Shown here: piece by piece, positions 47,200-60,514 of the stretch
How the letters are laid out: each line of letters begins with the position of its first letter
How positions within the stretch are numbered: the first letter of the stretch is position 1
NCBI GenBank assembly: GCA_014281115.1
Contig: JACONQ010000021.1
Coordinates: forward strand, 310,001-374,000
DNA: 64,000 nt
Reading direction: 5' to 3'
DNA from: Laburnicola sp. R22_1
Taxonomy: Eukaryota; Ascomycota; Dothideomycetes; Pleosporales; Didymosphaeriaceae
Made by a program: the position numbers and the translations under genes
Notes under the pieces: generated by a model
Databases searched by the model: none
Seen by the model: the letters and a program-made list of their open reading frames with translations, nothing else
What the model was told of the DNA's origin: nothing

Positions 47200-50100
47200 A
47201 ATAAAGCGCGATCCTTTGTAAAATCGACCTATTAAACAAACTAGTTACATAATAACTACCCCTACCACTGCTTTGCACAAAGCCCCCACCTTTATCGCGT
47301 CTATCTTATAAGATAACACTAATGTGCCTAAATATACTAGACTGTATAATAAGTATGCTAAAGGGATAGGAATATTAGAGGCAACACTGCGCAAAGGAAC
47401 AAGACCTAAGTACTAAAAGAATAAGATTAGCCTGGTAGACAATCCCTCTCTATTAGAAATGCAATTGTATATAGTATATACTATTGCTAATTATTATGCG
47501 TTATACTAAAAAGGGACAGCTTTCTTAGAATTATTCTAGGAAGACTTTAAAGGATAGGAAGAATACTATTTTTTAAAGTTAAACTATATATTTAGAAGAG
47601 AGCTTATCGCAGTTATAGAAGAAAAGGGCATTATACTAAGAATAGATGCTAGAGCCATAAGTGCTAGTAAACTATACAAAGTAGCCTAAGGTAATGTAGA
47701 TGTTACTTATATATTACTACCCTTGCCAGCCTACTTAACTCCTTATACGCAAACACTAAGGCCAATTTTAAAGATACCTAAGCTAGTTAGGCTATCGCAC
47801 GAACCTAAACAGAGTAAGCTGCTACTACTATAGGCACCTACACAGCTATAGATTCCTATAGAAATTTTAAGAGAACCTTTATATAAGTACTAAGGACAAT
47901 CTTATTTATACAAACAACTAAATAACCTACCACTCTTTACACATAGTACCTAACTACCATTTCGCCCACCTACTCGCGATTATTAAATGCCGTACGGAAT
48001 AGAACTACTACTAGTTAAATATAAATTATAGGCACTATACTAATCTATATAGACTAAGCCTATACTATAATCTAACCTATACAAGCTTCCACCTAAGCAT
48101 AACCTACCTTCTTAGAGAATTCTAGCTAATAAGATAATCCAATTTTAAAAGGTATGGAATAAGAATAATAACTATACTAGAGCTCTATACAATATTTTAG
48201 CAGATAAGACTAGGATCTTTATAGATTTATACAGACGCCTAGATATTGCTAAGAATTAATACCTAGATATTTTTCTAGATATTCTTACTAGCTGTGCGGC
48301 ACAGTATTACCTCTATACTATTTATCCTAGACAATTGTAAAAGTTCTTATATAAAGTACTTAACAGTCACTTTAACACTACTATTAACTATAACTAGTAT
48401 TAGATAGACTAAACCACAATAACTTTCGCATAATGCTAGTGTAAGAACCCTAATAAGAGTCTGTATAAAGTCCTAGAGGCAATAATTAATAGGCTTACCC
48501 TTATATAGAGAGCATTAGGTGCGGACTTCGCTAGGGAAATTCCTCTCTATACTGCTGTTATACAAGTATGTCGCAGACACCTAGAGCTAGAGTAGGCTAT
48601 ATTCACCCCTAAGCCTACCTATAAAGCTCTATTTGCTAATCTCTATGCGTTAATCCAAGTTATAATTAATTGCTAATCTATTTAGCACTTACAAGAGGCT
48701 AATATATACTACACTAATTGCAACTATAACTTTCCTATATAAAGAGACAGACTACTAGTCCCTCGCGAATAAGGATTTCGCGGACAATTTGTACTATTAT
48801 TATTACGATTTAGATCCTAATTAAACAATATTTGTATAAGACTAAAGAAGTGTTTTGTGTACTATAAGGAAGGTTATTAGTCTTCTAACCATCCGCGTGA
48901 TAAGCGTACCTGCGCGATAAGGTAGTATATTACTTTCTATAAAGAGTATAATAATAAAACGCCTTTGTACAAAACTGTTTAGTCCTATATTTAGGACATA
49001 GAAGGGTATAATAATAAGGAACCTACTTCGCACAAAGAAGAGGAGTAGAGTAAAGATAATAAGGATAGTAATAATTAAGTGTCCTACCTAACTACTGCTG
49101 CCTATCTTTACCGCATAACTAGCAAATACATCTATAAAATAGAGCTAGAGAAGTGTGCGGAATAGTTTATTCTTAAAGATTAATACTATATAATATACTA
49201 AGGTGAATTATGAGACACAGGTGTAGTAAGAATTTCTACTATTGGCAAGATATAGTTAGAGGCATACATATAAGAGAACTTTTATATAAAGATCGATTAG
49301 ACACCTAGCAACACTAATATTAGCTTTAGAGATTAGAATCTATAAGGATCTCTAGGAACTATACAAATTATAAATCTAATAGGAACGGTTACCTACTATA
49401 TCCTAGATACTCTAACACTATTCCTACTATTACTAGCAAATGCTAACAAACTAGGTGCCTACTTTAACAATATTCTAGATATTATTATAGAAAAAAAACA
49501 GCATAACTATACCTATTATACATAAATAGGGACACTCTTTCTTTAATATTAGTAAGGAAGAAACTATGTCTTTCTTTACTAAACAAGAACTCTATTACCT
49601 TTATTAACGATTCGGACATTCCTATATAGAAAGACTTTAGAAGATACTTACTAATACTAGCTATAAAGTAGATGTCACCATACTAAACAAAATTTAGAAG
49701 TTTTGCCACTACTATTAATTACACAAACAAACTCCGCGTTGCTTTAAGTTTACTATTAAGGATAACACCTACTTTAACTATAAGATTATTATTAATATTG
49801 TACGTATTAAAACTAGAGACGCACTATATATTATAAATACAGACATATTATTTTAAGCTGCAATCTTCTTAAAATTAATATCTGTATAAGATGCGTGGAA
49901 AGCCCTCTATAGATACTAGATTAATATCTACTAAGGTCCACCTAACTATATTGTATATAACCCAGGTACAAACTTCGTATTAGATAAGTTTAGGAACCGC
50001 GCAAAGATTATTAGCGCAATCTATAGGCAGATGCCTATAGAAGCATATTAGGTAATAGGGAAGGTTAAGTGTTCGCACGCACCTCTTTATAGGGCCTTTA

Positions 50101-52290
50101 ATATTCTTAAGGCTAAATTAGAAGATTATATAAATAAGGAGGATATTCTCTAGATAGCTATTAAAGCTATTAATAACACTGCAGGCCCAAATGGCCTTAT
50201 ACCCACACTGCTAGTCTTTAGCGCATATCTTAGAATTAACATAGATTCTCCCCTATTGCCTAATATTATCGTACGTATAAATGCCATATAAAAGGCAATA
50301 AAGATGTTATAGAAGGAAAGAGATAAGACTAATATTAATTATGTGCTAAATACCTATAATAGTTTATTAGCAGCGCACAAAGTCCTTAAGCTCCCACTTA
50401 GATCTAAGGTTATAGTCTAGAGAGAGAAAGGTGGATAGACAGGCCTATATAAGATTAAGGGCATTAAGGATAGAGATATAATTCTTAACCTAGGGAATAG
50501 TCTAGTAAAGTTTTGCTATACACAAGTTAAGCTGTACTATTATAAAGAAGATTATACTTTCCTACTATTATATAAAGTAGATAATGCCGTCCCTATACAA
50601 AGAGATCCTCTAGAGAAGAGGAGGAGAGGCCGCCTAAGAAAGGATGCTGTATTCCTTTCCTAAAAAGAGATAAGCAATTAGAAACTGTCTCTAAAGCTTT
50701 GTGTAGAAGGTATAATCACAACACCTAAAGCACCTTCTAAAGAGTTAGACTATATAGAGATGAATACTCTAATCGCTAATAGCACATTTAAGATTCTTTT
50801 CTTTAACCTATCTAAGCATAAGGGCAGAATCTTTAACCTCCGCCTTATACAAGAAGTTAAGGGCAAGACTACTTAACTATATAAGAAATCCCGCGTTGTT
50901 TGCTAGCCACTCTAATAAGGAGAAGGATAAAATTCTTACCTAATTACCTACTATCTAAAGAATAAGCCAGCGTCTACTCCTCGTGTTAGGAGCAAGCCTT
51001 TGGGCAACATATAGAATGTATTTTAAACTACGAGATATTACCTAGGCCTATATTTAGTCCACTAACAAACTAAACCGCACGCTCTATACTAGACCACCTA
51101 AAAAACTACGGACGAATTTTTCGCAAGGTATAATCTTCCGCATTATACAACCACTCTATAGTATAGCTAAATTAGGTCTTTACTAGTTTAAGACCTACTA
51201 TAACTACTATAAAAAGAGACTTAGCATAAAGACTTTGTTGTACAACCTATGTCTACTTATTACTAATAAAGGAGAGTACACCTTTAGGATTACTAGCCTT
51301 TAGACAGATAATACTCTTAGCATTATTAATAAGAACTTCGCACAAAAAGAAGAAAAAGAGCTAAAGAAAGTAGCCTTTTGTGCAAAGGACAAGACTGTCC
51401 TTGCTAAGGACTAATCTATTAAGTTTAATAGTAAAAGAATTTAGCTCGTGTATAACACTATAGTTCTTATATAGAAAGGCTAAGTAAAGGGCCTTTACAC
51501 AATTAACCTAGAAGATAAGAATGCTGCGTAGTGGTATATAGAGCAGCGTGTAAAAGGCGCCTACATTGCATCTATGTGCTAACTAGAAGCCGCATTTAAT
51601 TTGTCTATTATTGCTTAGACTATATTACCCTTATATAAAGATATTAAGACATTAAACGTATGAATCTAATAGCAGATTAATAATAGTAAGCGTGGTCTTA
51701 CCTTTATACTATTAGATTTCTATTGTGCGAAGCTGTTTATCTTTACTAATGGCTTATTTGCTAATAACAAGGACCTGAGCTTATAGCTAGAATTTCTAAT
51801 TGCTTTAGGCAATAAGCATTATATAGGTAATAGCGACAACTTTAATATCCTAGTAAATATTATACACTAGAATTTAACTAAGTGTAAGAGAGTAATAAAG
51901 AGTGTTCTTGCCAGCAAGCTATATAATATAGTAGAAGACTTTAACAATGCTATCGCTATTAGCACAACCCTCTAGAGAATTGTACGCACGCTTAGTCTAC
52001 CGCTAATTCCTATAGTTGTCTATACAGATTTAAAGTCTCTCTATAACTGTCTTATACAACTAGGAATCACAAATAAGAAGCGCCTTATAATTAATATTAT
52101 GTTACTCCGCGAATTGTATAAGTACCGCGAGATCTCTAAGATTAGATAGATTAATAGAAAGGACAACCCTGCTAATGCCTATATAAAGAAGGTCCTAAAT
52201 CAGACTCTAGAGTTCTTAATCTCTAGCAACACCTTAATAATTACTATTAAAGCATTAGTGAATCGTCTTAAGCCCACCTATATACGCTCT
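47200..52290 (+). pseudogene. Copia polyprotein (gag-integrase-RT-RNase H), RIP-degraded
   Basis: Reading through TAG/TAA, the gag-like part covers about 47300-48800. The GAG-pre-integrase motif LYYLYQRFGHS is at 49588-49625 followed by FCHYYQLH (near 49697), the HHCC finger with Cys as Tyr. The integrase core runs about 49740-50360 (INTDILF... NPGTNFVLDKFRN... EAYQVIGKVK). RT runs about 50840-51350 (KKSRVVCQPL; ALYQTT...; LQTDNTLSI where LQTDDT is typical). RNase H runs about 51690-52290 (CAKLFIFTNGLFANNKDLS, Asp changed to Asn; TDLKSLYNCLIQLG; RKDNPANAYIKK). Order and motifs fit fungal Ty1/Copia of about 1,600-1,700 residues. Confidence 0.85.
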
Positions 52291-53656
52291 TTCTAGCCTT
52301 TACACAACACTATTTCTTTATTATTTATCTATTCTTTTGCGCAATACATTTATTTAATTCTTTTCGCACGCACACATTACTTAAAAATGCGTATTTTTCT
52401 ATTTATTATTCGCACAGAAAGAGAAGAGACACAGTATATAGTTATTTAGAGAGGAGTTTTCATTCTAGTACTTATAGACAATGTCTAGAAGTGTCTATTC
52501 TACTATCTAGTCCTATCCTATACAATAATCGCACCTAGCACCATGGCTCTACCACACATAAGAACCGCATAATTCTGCCTAGAAGTTTGCTACTATACAA
52601 CACTTAGTAAAGAGCCTAGGGCCAGAGTTACCGCCATAGCAGTGGGCGCACGTAGTGCCCTTAAGGACACTGCGCAACTAGATAAGGAGCGCGCGAAAGT
52701 AGCCCTCGCGCCAAATAAGCTTGGCAACCCATAGACGCAGGTCTATACTAGCTATAAGAATAATATTAATATTATGCGAAGGCAGATGTGCGACACGCAA
52801 CTTCTTAGCTTATTTTTTATAGTTAGTATCTATATAAAAAGCAAAGAATAAAGGAACTTATATTAATAGAGATGCCCTAAATAAATATATAGTTTGCCTA
52901 GGAACTAGTTAGAAGAGTAATGCGCATTCTTCTGTCTAGAAGAGCTACCACAATGGCATTAAAGCTAGGGAGGCCTAGCTAGTTAAGACCCGCTAGTACA
53001 AGCACTATTGTCTACACTAAGTTAGCATTATATAGAGATAAGATATTATATAATAAGGGACACAGTTTAGCACTATATAAAATAGGGGATTAGCTTAATA
53101 AAAAGAGAAAAGAGCTAGGGAGAAGGAATACGTACAGAGAGATGTTCGAAGTAGGAGATAAGAGAGAGAAGAATAGAGAGAGGAAAGCCCACCTTATATG
53201 CCTCTCCCTTCTGTTCAGAGCCTTAATTTCTACTCCTTATTAGCGTTTATCTTCCCCTTATCTAACGTTGCACAATTGCCCAACACTACTACCTAAATAA
53301 ATAAGATAAATAGGTCTACCTATTATATAAGAAATAAACTAAGTAAAAAGAACTCTATATAAATAACACATTGTTGCTGCAATCTTATTATTAACTACGC
53401 AATCTTATCCTTAACCGCCATTAGCTAGACTGCTACTCTACTACTAATAAGCCTAATTGCGCCTCTAATAAATAGTAGCAAAGTATAATAAATAGTTACT
53501 TAATAGAATCTTTCTATTAACTAGAGTAAACTAGCTAGAGTAGGAGACGTATAGATAGGGAAATAATAAATAGATAGGGTGAATATTAGCAAGTAGATAG
53601 TTTGTGCGGAGGAAGGGAGAACTACTAATAGCAACCTTAAAAACAAAAAGTTGCTA

Positions 53657-53944
53657 GTGTCTATACACTATATAGGCAAGGGCACCTAAGGGTATTAAGA
53701 TTTTAATATTGCCGCACAATAGCATTATATAGAGATTATGTAATACCTGTGCGCCGCGGTCTGTGCGTCGTAGGATCTTCTCCTTTCTATCCGCACTCTC
53801 TCTAGAGATAAGCAATTAATACTAAGTTAGTTCTATTATATTATTTCCTTTTCTTGTACAATTATCCAGCATATCCTCTAAACTTACTAATACAGAGTAT
53901 TAGATATTAATGACTATATAGCTAGCTGTAGAGCCCATTTAACA
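53657..53944 (+). repeat. 3' LTR of Copia copy 1
   Basis: 288 bp, aligned end to end with 46563-46849 but with many more C-to-T and G-to-A differences (for example GGCATTACGTG now reads AGCATTATATA). Confidence 0.88.
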
Positions 53945-54369
53945 AAAACTATATATAAAAAGACCTCGAGAAAAAGACTAAGTCTACTAGTATAAAAACG
54001 TCTATATTTTTAAACTTATATATATTCTTTATTATAAGGCCTATTATAATAAGAGAAATTTAGTTTTAATTAGAATATTAAGGCCAATAAAGTTATAGTT
54101 CTAGTTTATACTTATTTAGCTATTAGTAAATATAATTTAGAAGTAAAATAGGGATAAGAAAAACCTCTAACTTTAGAGCAATATAACTTTTTAATTAATT
54201 CATAGAAATAGTTATTTTTTTAATATAGTATAGGTTTAGGTCTGTAGGATAGTTCTATAGTTTTATACTATAGGGTTATTATCTATATTATTTAGTATTT
54301 AATAGTGTATTTATAATATTAAATATTAATAAAATAGTATTAAAGTAATATATAATATATTACTAATAC

Positions 54370-55618
54370 TTAGCATAATACTCTTTAGCCTCTATAACAG
54401 CGTTATAACGCCTAGGTAAAGATAATATATAATTATCTATATCCTTTTGGGGAATTAAAGCCCACTCCTCTAGTATAGCCTTTTAAAAGCCTTAATACTA
54501 GCCTTACTTTTACCTACCCCTAAAGCAGTATTATATCTATTATTTAGTCTATATTTTAATAGACTCCAGACGTTTTTAATAGGGGCAAGATCGGGACTAT
54601 AGGAGGGGTAGTGAAAGAGATTAATTTTCTCTTTTTAAAGAAATTCAAAACTAATTTAGTTTTATGGATTTTGGCGTTATCTTGTTAAGATTGCCACCTA
54701 GACTAGTGTTAATATATAAAGCCTTATAAATTATTTAAAATATAACGTTATATAGTAATATATATTATATTAAAAATTAAAAAAGAGGTAAAAAAGGTAT
54801 ATAAGGACTTACCCCTTTTAACTATAGGTTTAACTATAGGTATAAGGATTTTATTTAAATAATCCTTATTAGTAAAGCGAGTAGACTGATTAGGAGTTTT
54901 AACAAACTCTAATCTAGATCTACTGCCTATCTAAATTGCTCTCCAGATTTAAATAGTAATATCGCGGGCTATTATTAAATTAGTATAATAGTTATTAAAA
55001 AAATAAAATTATAAAACGATAGAGAAAGAAAAGAAGATTATTTTAAGTTAGGTAGAATTTTAAAATACTTGCTAGAACTTTTAGTAGAAACCATTTCTTT
55101 CCTAACTTTACTATTTCCTTTATTTCGATAGTATTCACTCCTACTACCATGCCCCCTTTGTATTGCTAACTCATCAGAAAATATAACTTTAGAAAAGTCT
55201 ATATTTTCTATATTTTTAACTCTTTCTTTAGCAAATAATAATCTATTATTAGCTTTTTTTAATAAAGGCTTGTAGTAGCCTTATTAAAAGAATAACCCTC
55301 CTCTTTTAAGAAGTACTGTAAAGTTCTTTTAGCTACTCCTAGATTATTTTCTAATAATAATCTTTTATTTTCTTTCTTAGGGCTTTTAATTAAATTCCTA
55401 TTAATAACTCTTTTAGCCCTAGAGGTTATCTTAGAAATCCTCCCTTTACTAACTCTTTTTATATTATAATTCTCCTTTTCCTTCTCTTTAATACGATAAA
55501 TAGTATTCTTTATACTTTTCAAGGGTTTATTTAAAGTAGTAGCAATAGTAGAATTAGGCGTTTTAGCCTTTAAAAGAAGAAGAACGTTAGATTCGAGTGT
55601 GGTGAATTTTGGAGCCAT
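54370..55618 (-). pseudogene. Tc1-type transposase with the same intron, catalytic Glu lost
   Basis: ATG 55618 opens 119 uninterrupted codons (MAPKFTTLESNVLLLLKAKT..., Lys/Arg-rich helix-turn-helix region). Downstream VIFSDELAIQRGHGS (about 55145-55195) gives the first Asp. LFHYPSYSPDLAPIKNVWSLLK (about 54535-54620) has Lys where the catalytic Glu belongs, a G-to-A change. An intron at about 54698-54812 (GTAAGT donor, TCTAG acceptor) lies at the same place as in the element at 21243-23353. RIP stops and indels break the frame after the first 119 codons. Confidence 0.78.
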
Positions 55619-56072
55619 TTTAAGGATTTAAGAGAGAAGAATTTAAATCTAGAAAGATATTATTATAAACTAAAAGCTTACTAAGAAATTATATAATTAG
55701 TGCTTATATAAGCATAGCTTAAATTTTTATACCTAAAATATAAAAGAAGTTAGAGAGAAGACTTAGCTTAAAAATATGCTTACATAATCTACCCTAAACC
55801 TAGAAAGGCTAGTTAAAATTTAAAATAAAACTAAACATTAATTAAAAAGTTATAGAGCTCTAAATATAGAGTTAAAAAAAGCTTTAGGTTTAAGGTTATA
55901 TATGCCAAGACGTATGCTTAGTTAGCTAATACTCTATTAATAATTAAAACCTCCTAAACTTTCTCTTCAGAATAAGCTATTCAGTATATTTTTAGCTAAT
56001 TTATTAAATAAGTTATAAGACTTTTAAAAAGGTAACTTTCTAAGTGACTTTTTTTTATTGCACCCCACTGTA

Positions 56073-58900
56073 GTAAGTTATTGCTATTATTGTGGCTCCC
56101 TAACTTTAAGATATCTATAAGGCCTTTTCTATTAATTTGTCTATTTACTACTTATTCTATACTAGGCGAATTAGTATCTAGTTTTACTTATTCCTAGCGC
56201 TAATATATTACATTTCGTCCTAATTATTATTTAGTTAGCCCTACTAGACCCTTTATAATTTTATATTATAGTACACCTATCTATTATTCTTAAGTAAATT
56301 CTTCTTTTCGCATTCCCTATTTATAATAATATAGTTCTTTCTATATCTAAAGCATCTTTTAAAAAAGTTATCTTTTTACTATATTAGGTCTATTACTGCT
56401 ATAGCTATGTGTATATTAACTCGTATTAGCGCTACTATATAGGCCTAAGACTAGGTTAGTGTATAGTACTAGGGCTGTTATAGTATTATTTACTTCAGAG
56501 CCTACTCTACCTTTATAGTAATTTTCTAGCAAATAGCTAAGTCTAATAGAATCTCTATTTTTTAAGGATTCTAGTTCTAAACTAGAACATTCTAAAGCCA
56601 TATAGCGTTAAGCCTTTTAGTTAGCTTGTCTACTTTATATTAAGAGATAGTTAAGCCTAGAGTTACTTGCACGCCTAGAGCTCCTTATAGTTTTACTTAT
56701 TAGAAGTTTAGGTTAAGTCTAGTAGGTTAGAAAATACTTTATAATATTAGTAGTACTTATAGCTTAATAGTCTAAAATAGTATTAGCGCTTAGATTTAAT
56801 ATATTAGATCTAGTATATATTCTTCTAACTAGATTTAAGCCTTACTTAAAAGCTATCTCTTTATTATATTAAAGTTAAGCTTTATAGGACTCTCTATTAA
56901 CTAGTTATTCTTTATTAGAATATTTCCCGCTAGCTACTTACTTAGGCCTTAGATAAGAAGTATACCCTTCTAGCTTTCTATAACTATGCCTACCCTTAGG
57001 TATTTTCTAAACCTAATTATAAACTAGTCTAGGAAATTATAAATATTAAGGTTTACTATTATTTAACACTACGCTAGCTATGTCTTTAATACTTTCTCTA
57101 TCTTCTTAATTTAGGCCTAATTTTAACTCCGCTAACACCTGCGTATAGCCACCTATAGCTTCTACTATATATTTTTTTTCTCCTACCTTAGAGTATTCTA
57201 GTATTAAGAAGTTAAGCATATTCTAGATCTCTTAGCTGTAATACTTCTTAAGTCTAACAATTTTATCTTTCTTAAAGTACTAGTAGTGGTTCGCGCGTTT
57301 TTATAGTCTTAAAAAAACTAGATTATATTATCTTCTATAAAGTGCAACTTCTTACCTAAGAATAAGTTAGGTTCTATAATAAGACTCTGCACTAGGTTCT
57401 ACTAGGTAGCTTTATTAGTAAGGAACTATAGAGCTATTACTATTTGCGCTATATAAGTATTAGCGTCTTTAGCTAGCTAAAATAGTATTAGTGCTTTTTT
57501 TAGATCCTTGCAAAAAGCTTTCTATAAGGGGCAGAGACCCTCTAGTAGGTGTATAGATACCCTTATTAGTTAAACTTATTATCTCTATAAAACTAATAGC
57601 CTAAAGGAATTTTAGGCTTAGGTTCTTACGCTTTTTAAGTGCTAGAATATTAAGGAACTTACGCATCTCGCTATAATCTAGGCCCTCTAATTAGAATTAC
57701 TAATAGTTGTTTAGTCTTTTAGTAGTAGATATTATTATTACTAGTTATCTAGTTAGTTTCTTAGGTAGTTAGAGTTAGTGTTCTATTTTTTTTTGCTTTT
57801 GTTTCTCCCTCTGCGCACCTATACTTATTATTATTTTTTAGCTTTCTTTAACTTTGCCTTAGTTTTAGGTTCTAAGGGTAATATAGTGTCTAGCTTTAGT
57901 CCTTTTTTTAGTCTAGGTCTTAGTGCCCTAGTCTATTCTTAGTTCTTATCTATTTATAATTGCTTAGTTATCTAGTTCTAGTAGGGTAATTTTAGCTCTA
58001 AGCGTCTTTTAGCGCCTAGTTCTAACTACTTCTTAATCTAGGCTTCTATTTTTATTCTATTTTTATATTCTTTATACCTAGGCCTATACTCTGCGTATAA
58101 TATTATATATATACTAGGGTTATTATTTTTTATTATTTATTCCTAGAGACTTAATATTCTAACTCTAAGAGTTGTTTAGTGCCTAGTTTTAGTTGTTTTC
58201 TAGTCTAGGTCTTAGTCTAGTCTAGTACTAGTCTAGTCTAGTACTAGTCTAGTCTAGTTCTAGAGCCTACGCTCTATGCATAATTTGTGTATATACTAGG
58301 GTTATTAGTGTTTATTATTTGTTCCTAGAGGCTTAATATTCTAACTCTAAGAGTTATTTAGTGCCTAGTTCTAGTTGTTTTCTAGTCTAGGTCTTAGTCT
58401 AGTCTAGTGCTAGTCTAGTCTAGTGTAGTTCTAGAGCCTACAGTCTATGTCTAATTTATGTATATACTAGGATTATTAGTGTTTATTAACTTTGTTATTT
58501 ATTTCTAGTAGTGTAGTTTAATAAGGGCTAGTATAGTAGCTAATTAAAGCTTAGGTTATATTTCTATTTTAAGGTTAGCGCTATGCTTAATTGCGTCTAA
58601 TTTCGCCTCTAAGTCTCTTTTAGGGTTTCTTTCTATCCCTAGTATACGTTGTTTTGCATACTACTACGCGCTACTATTATTCTATCTTATCTTTTTCTTA
58701 GGCAACACTACTTATCTATATTAGAGTACTAATATAATAGCCTTCCTAAGGTTAAGGTTTTAGAGGTTTAAGTTATAGGTTAGTTACTAATTTTATAAGA
58801 GAACCTAGCCCTAATTAGGCCTTAGTAGAAAGATAGATTAAGTTTTTTATGCTAGAAGAAAGAAACCGCCTATTAAATCCTTAAGAGCTAATTAGGCACT
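56073..58900 (-). pseudogene. Gag-like retroelement remnant
   Basis: Minus-strand translation with stops read as Gln gives long hydrophilic helical stretches: QLEGLDYSEIRKFLNILALK near 57640-57700, and 61 open codons MALECSSLELESLKNRDSIR... at 56601-56416. A Cys-containing cluster near 56345-56365 may be a degenerate zinc knuckle. It lies downstream of the LTR-like segment 58955-59125 shared with Gypsy-J, so it may be the gag of a related Gypsy, although the sequence does not clearly match the Gypsy-J gag. The family assignment is uncertain. Confidence 0.45.
58085..58490. repeat. About 180-bp tandem repeat, two to three units
   Basis: The blocks TATATACTAGGGTTATTA at about 58108, 58290 and (ATATACTAGGATTATTA) 58462, with CTAACTCTAAGAGTT and TCTAGTCTAGGTCTTAGTCTAG between them, recur with a period of about 180 bp. 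Each unit contains a TAGTCTAGTC/TAGTACTAGTC simple repeat. Confidence 0.75.
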
Positions 58901-58954
58901 AGTTTACCACGTGACCTATGCGGTGAAGTTTATTCCACCACAATATTGCTATTA

Positions 58955-59125
58955 TAATAGTAAGAATCCTACTACTGCCTATATGGGAGCGATTTAAATG
59001 TAAGAGTGCTACTAAGACGCCTAATAGTTAATAAGATAGAATAGGATAATATTAGAAAGTAAGTAGTAATAAGACAAATTACTACCCGCTCTTATCTAAA
59101 GTAAGGGGTTTTTTTATCTAAATCC
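58955..59125 (-). repeat. LTR-like segment related to Gypsy-J
   Basis: The inverse aligns with 33588-33772 over about 170 bp. Just beyond it (58900-58945) an unmutated GC-richer stretch (TTTACCACGTGACCTATGCG) interrupts the AT-rich context. Confidence 0.65.
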
Positions 59126-60514
59126 CCACTAGAATAAATAATAAATAACTCTATTTTAATAATATAAATACGTATATAGTTTTAATTTAGTAACTCGTTA
59201 CTTTTAATTTTACTATTTTACTATTTAACGTTAGTATCTTATAGTATATATTAAGCTATATTAATAACTTTACTAACCTTAAACTAAGAAAAAGTACTAT
59301 TATAATTATAGGTAGTATTTAGCTATCTATTTATATAATTAAAGATATTAACCTTTACTACTATTTACCTAATAGGTTAATATATATTATAAAGCTAACC
59401 AATACTCTTTATAGTAGTAAACTATACTATATATATTTATTTTTATAGATTTATATATAGATTAGATTTTAAATATATACCATTAAAAATAATTTATATT
59501 TATTTTACTATAACTATATTATACTATAAGTAAACCATATAAATAGGGTAATTAAAATTAAAACTAAAAACATTTTTAATATTACATTATAATCTACTAT
59601 ACTAGCAGTGTATATAATATTATATAATATTAATTTTATTATTAACAATACTATATATAATCTGCTTTTAATTAAATTTATATATATAGGCCCTCTAAGT
59701 TTCTAAAAGTAAAAGGATAGGCTAGAGGAGAATAGCACACTATTAGAAAGCGTATTCTTTAGTTTATTTAAAGAGTTTTACTATATATTTAAATATTATT
59801 TAATTTCTAACCCTAAGCAAATCTATTATAATAGGTACCTTATCTAAGATATACTTATAGAATTTAACTATAGTACTTATAAATTATTTAAATCTATATA
59901 TTTTAAACCTATTATAGAACTAGACAACTTTTAGAAAACTAAACTTCTCAAAGTTATATATTTAGACCTCTCTAGAAAATTTATATATAAAAGCTTTAAA
60001 GGCAATTAGTATTATATATTATTTATTAATAACTATATCTAATTTCTATAGGTGCACTTTTTTTTAAAAAAGTTAAATATACTATAAGTTATTAAATTTT
60101 TATAAACTATATTAAAAAGTGTTAGCTTGTCAAACGTCTTTTTAACTCTTTTTAGTTTAAGGTTAAAGTGGATTAAGATAGAAGGTTATTATGTATATTA
60201 TATAGCATCTAATTCTAATTAAAGACTAATCTTAAACACTACTTAATAATATAATAATAGTTTAAACTTACTTACGCCCTATATTCTATGAGCTTCTAAC
60301 TCTAGATAAAGCTTACCTACACTATATATAGCACTTAGATTATTGCTATTACTATTATTAACTATTTACTTACTTAGATAAGCTAATATAGCTATAATAG
60401 CTAGTAGAATTTTATAAATCAATATAATACTTTTATTATATTAGAGATTATTAATAAATACCTTATTTTCTACCTTTTACCTCCCCTCTTAGATTCTATT
60501 TTTAATAAGAAGTA

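Larger units (their letters stand above)
46563..53944 (+). mobile_element. Full-length Copia (Ty1/Copia) LTR retrotransposon, copy 1
   Basis: LTRs at 46563-46849 and 53657-53944, TG...CA ends, and an exact 5-bp duplication AAAAC (46558-46562, 53945-53949). The 7.4-kb length and the integrase-before-RT order identify Ty1/Copia. The interior encodes a single polyprotein, decayed by RIP. A stem-loop TAGCAAC/GTTGCTA (53627-53656) lies just before the 3' LTR and is partly kept in copy 2. The 5' LTR is much less mutated than the 3' LTR. Confidence 0.92.
45773..56070 (-). mobile_element. Tc1/mariner-type element split by the Copia insertion
   Basis: Left terminus CAGTGGGGTGCAATAAAAAA (45773) and right terminus its inverse (ending 56070), both next to TA. 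The repeats match for about 100 bp. The Copia element (46563-53944 with 5-bp duplication) sits inside. Removing it leaves about 2.9 kb, longer than the 2.1 kb of the related element at 21243-23353. A motif (ACTCTAACTTTAGAAG / CCTCTAACTTTAGAG) occurs on both sides (about 45993 and 54158), so a further insertion, duplication or chimera of two copies is likely. Confidence 0.72.

Noticed and set aside
48842..49033. 63-codon minus-strand frame in Copia copy 1
   Set aside because: Antisense to the polyprotein; no independent signal.
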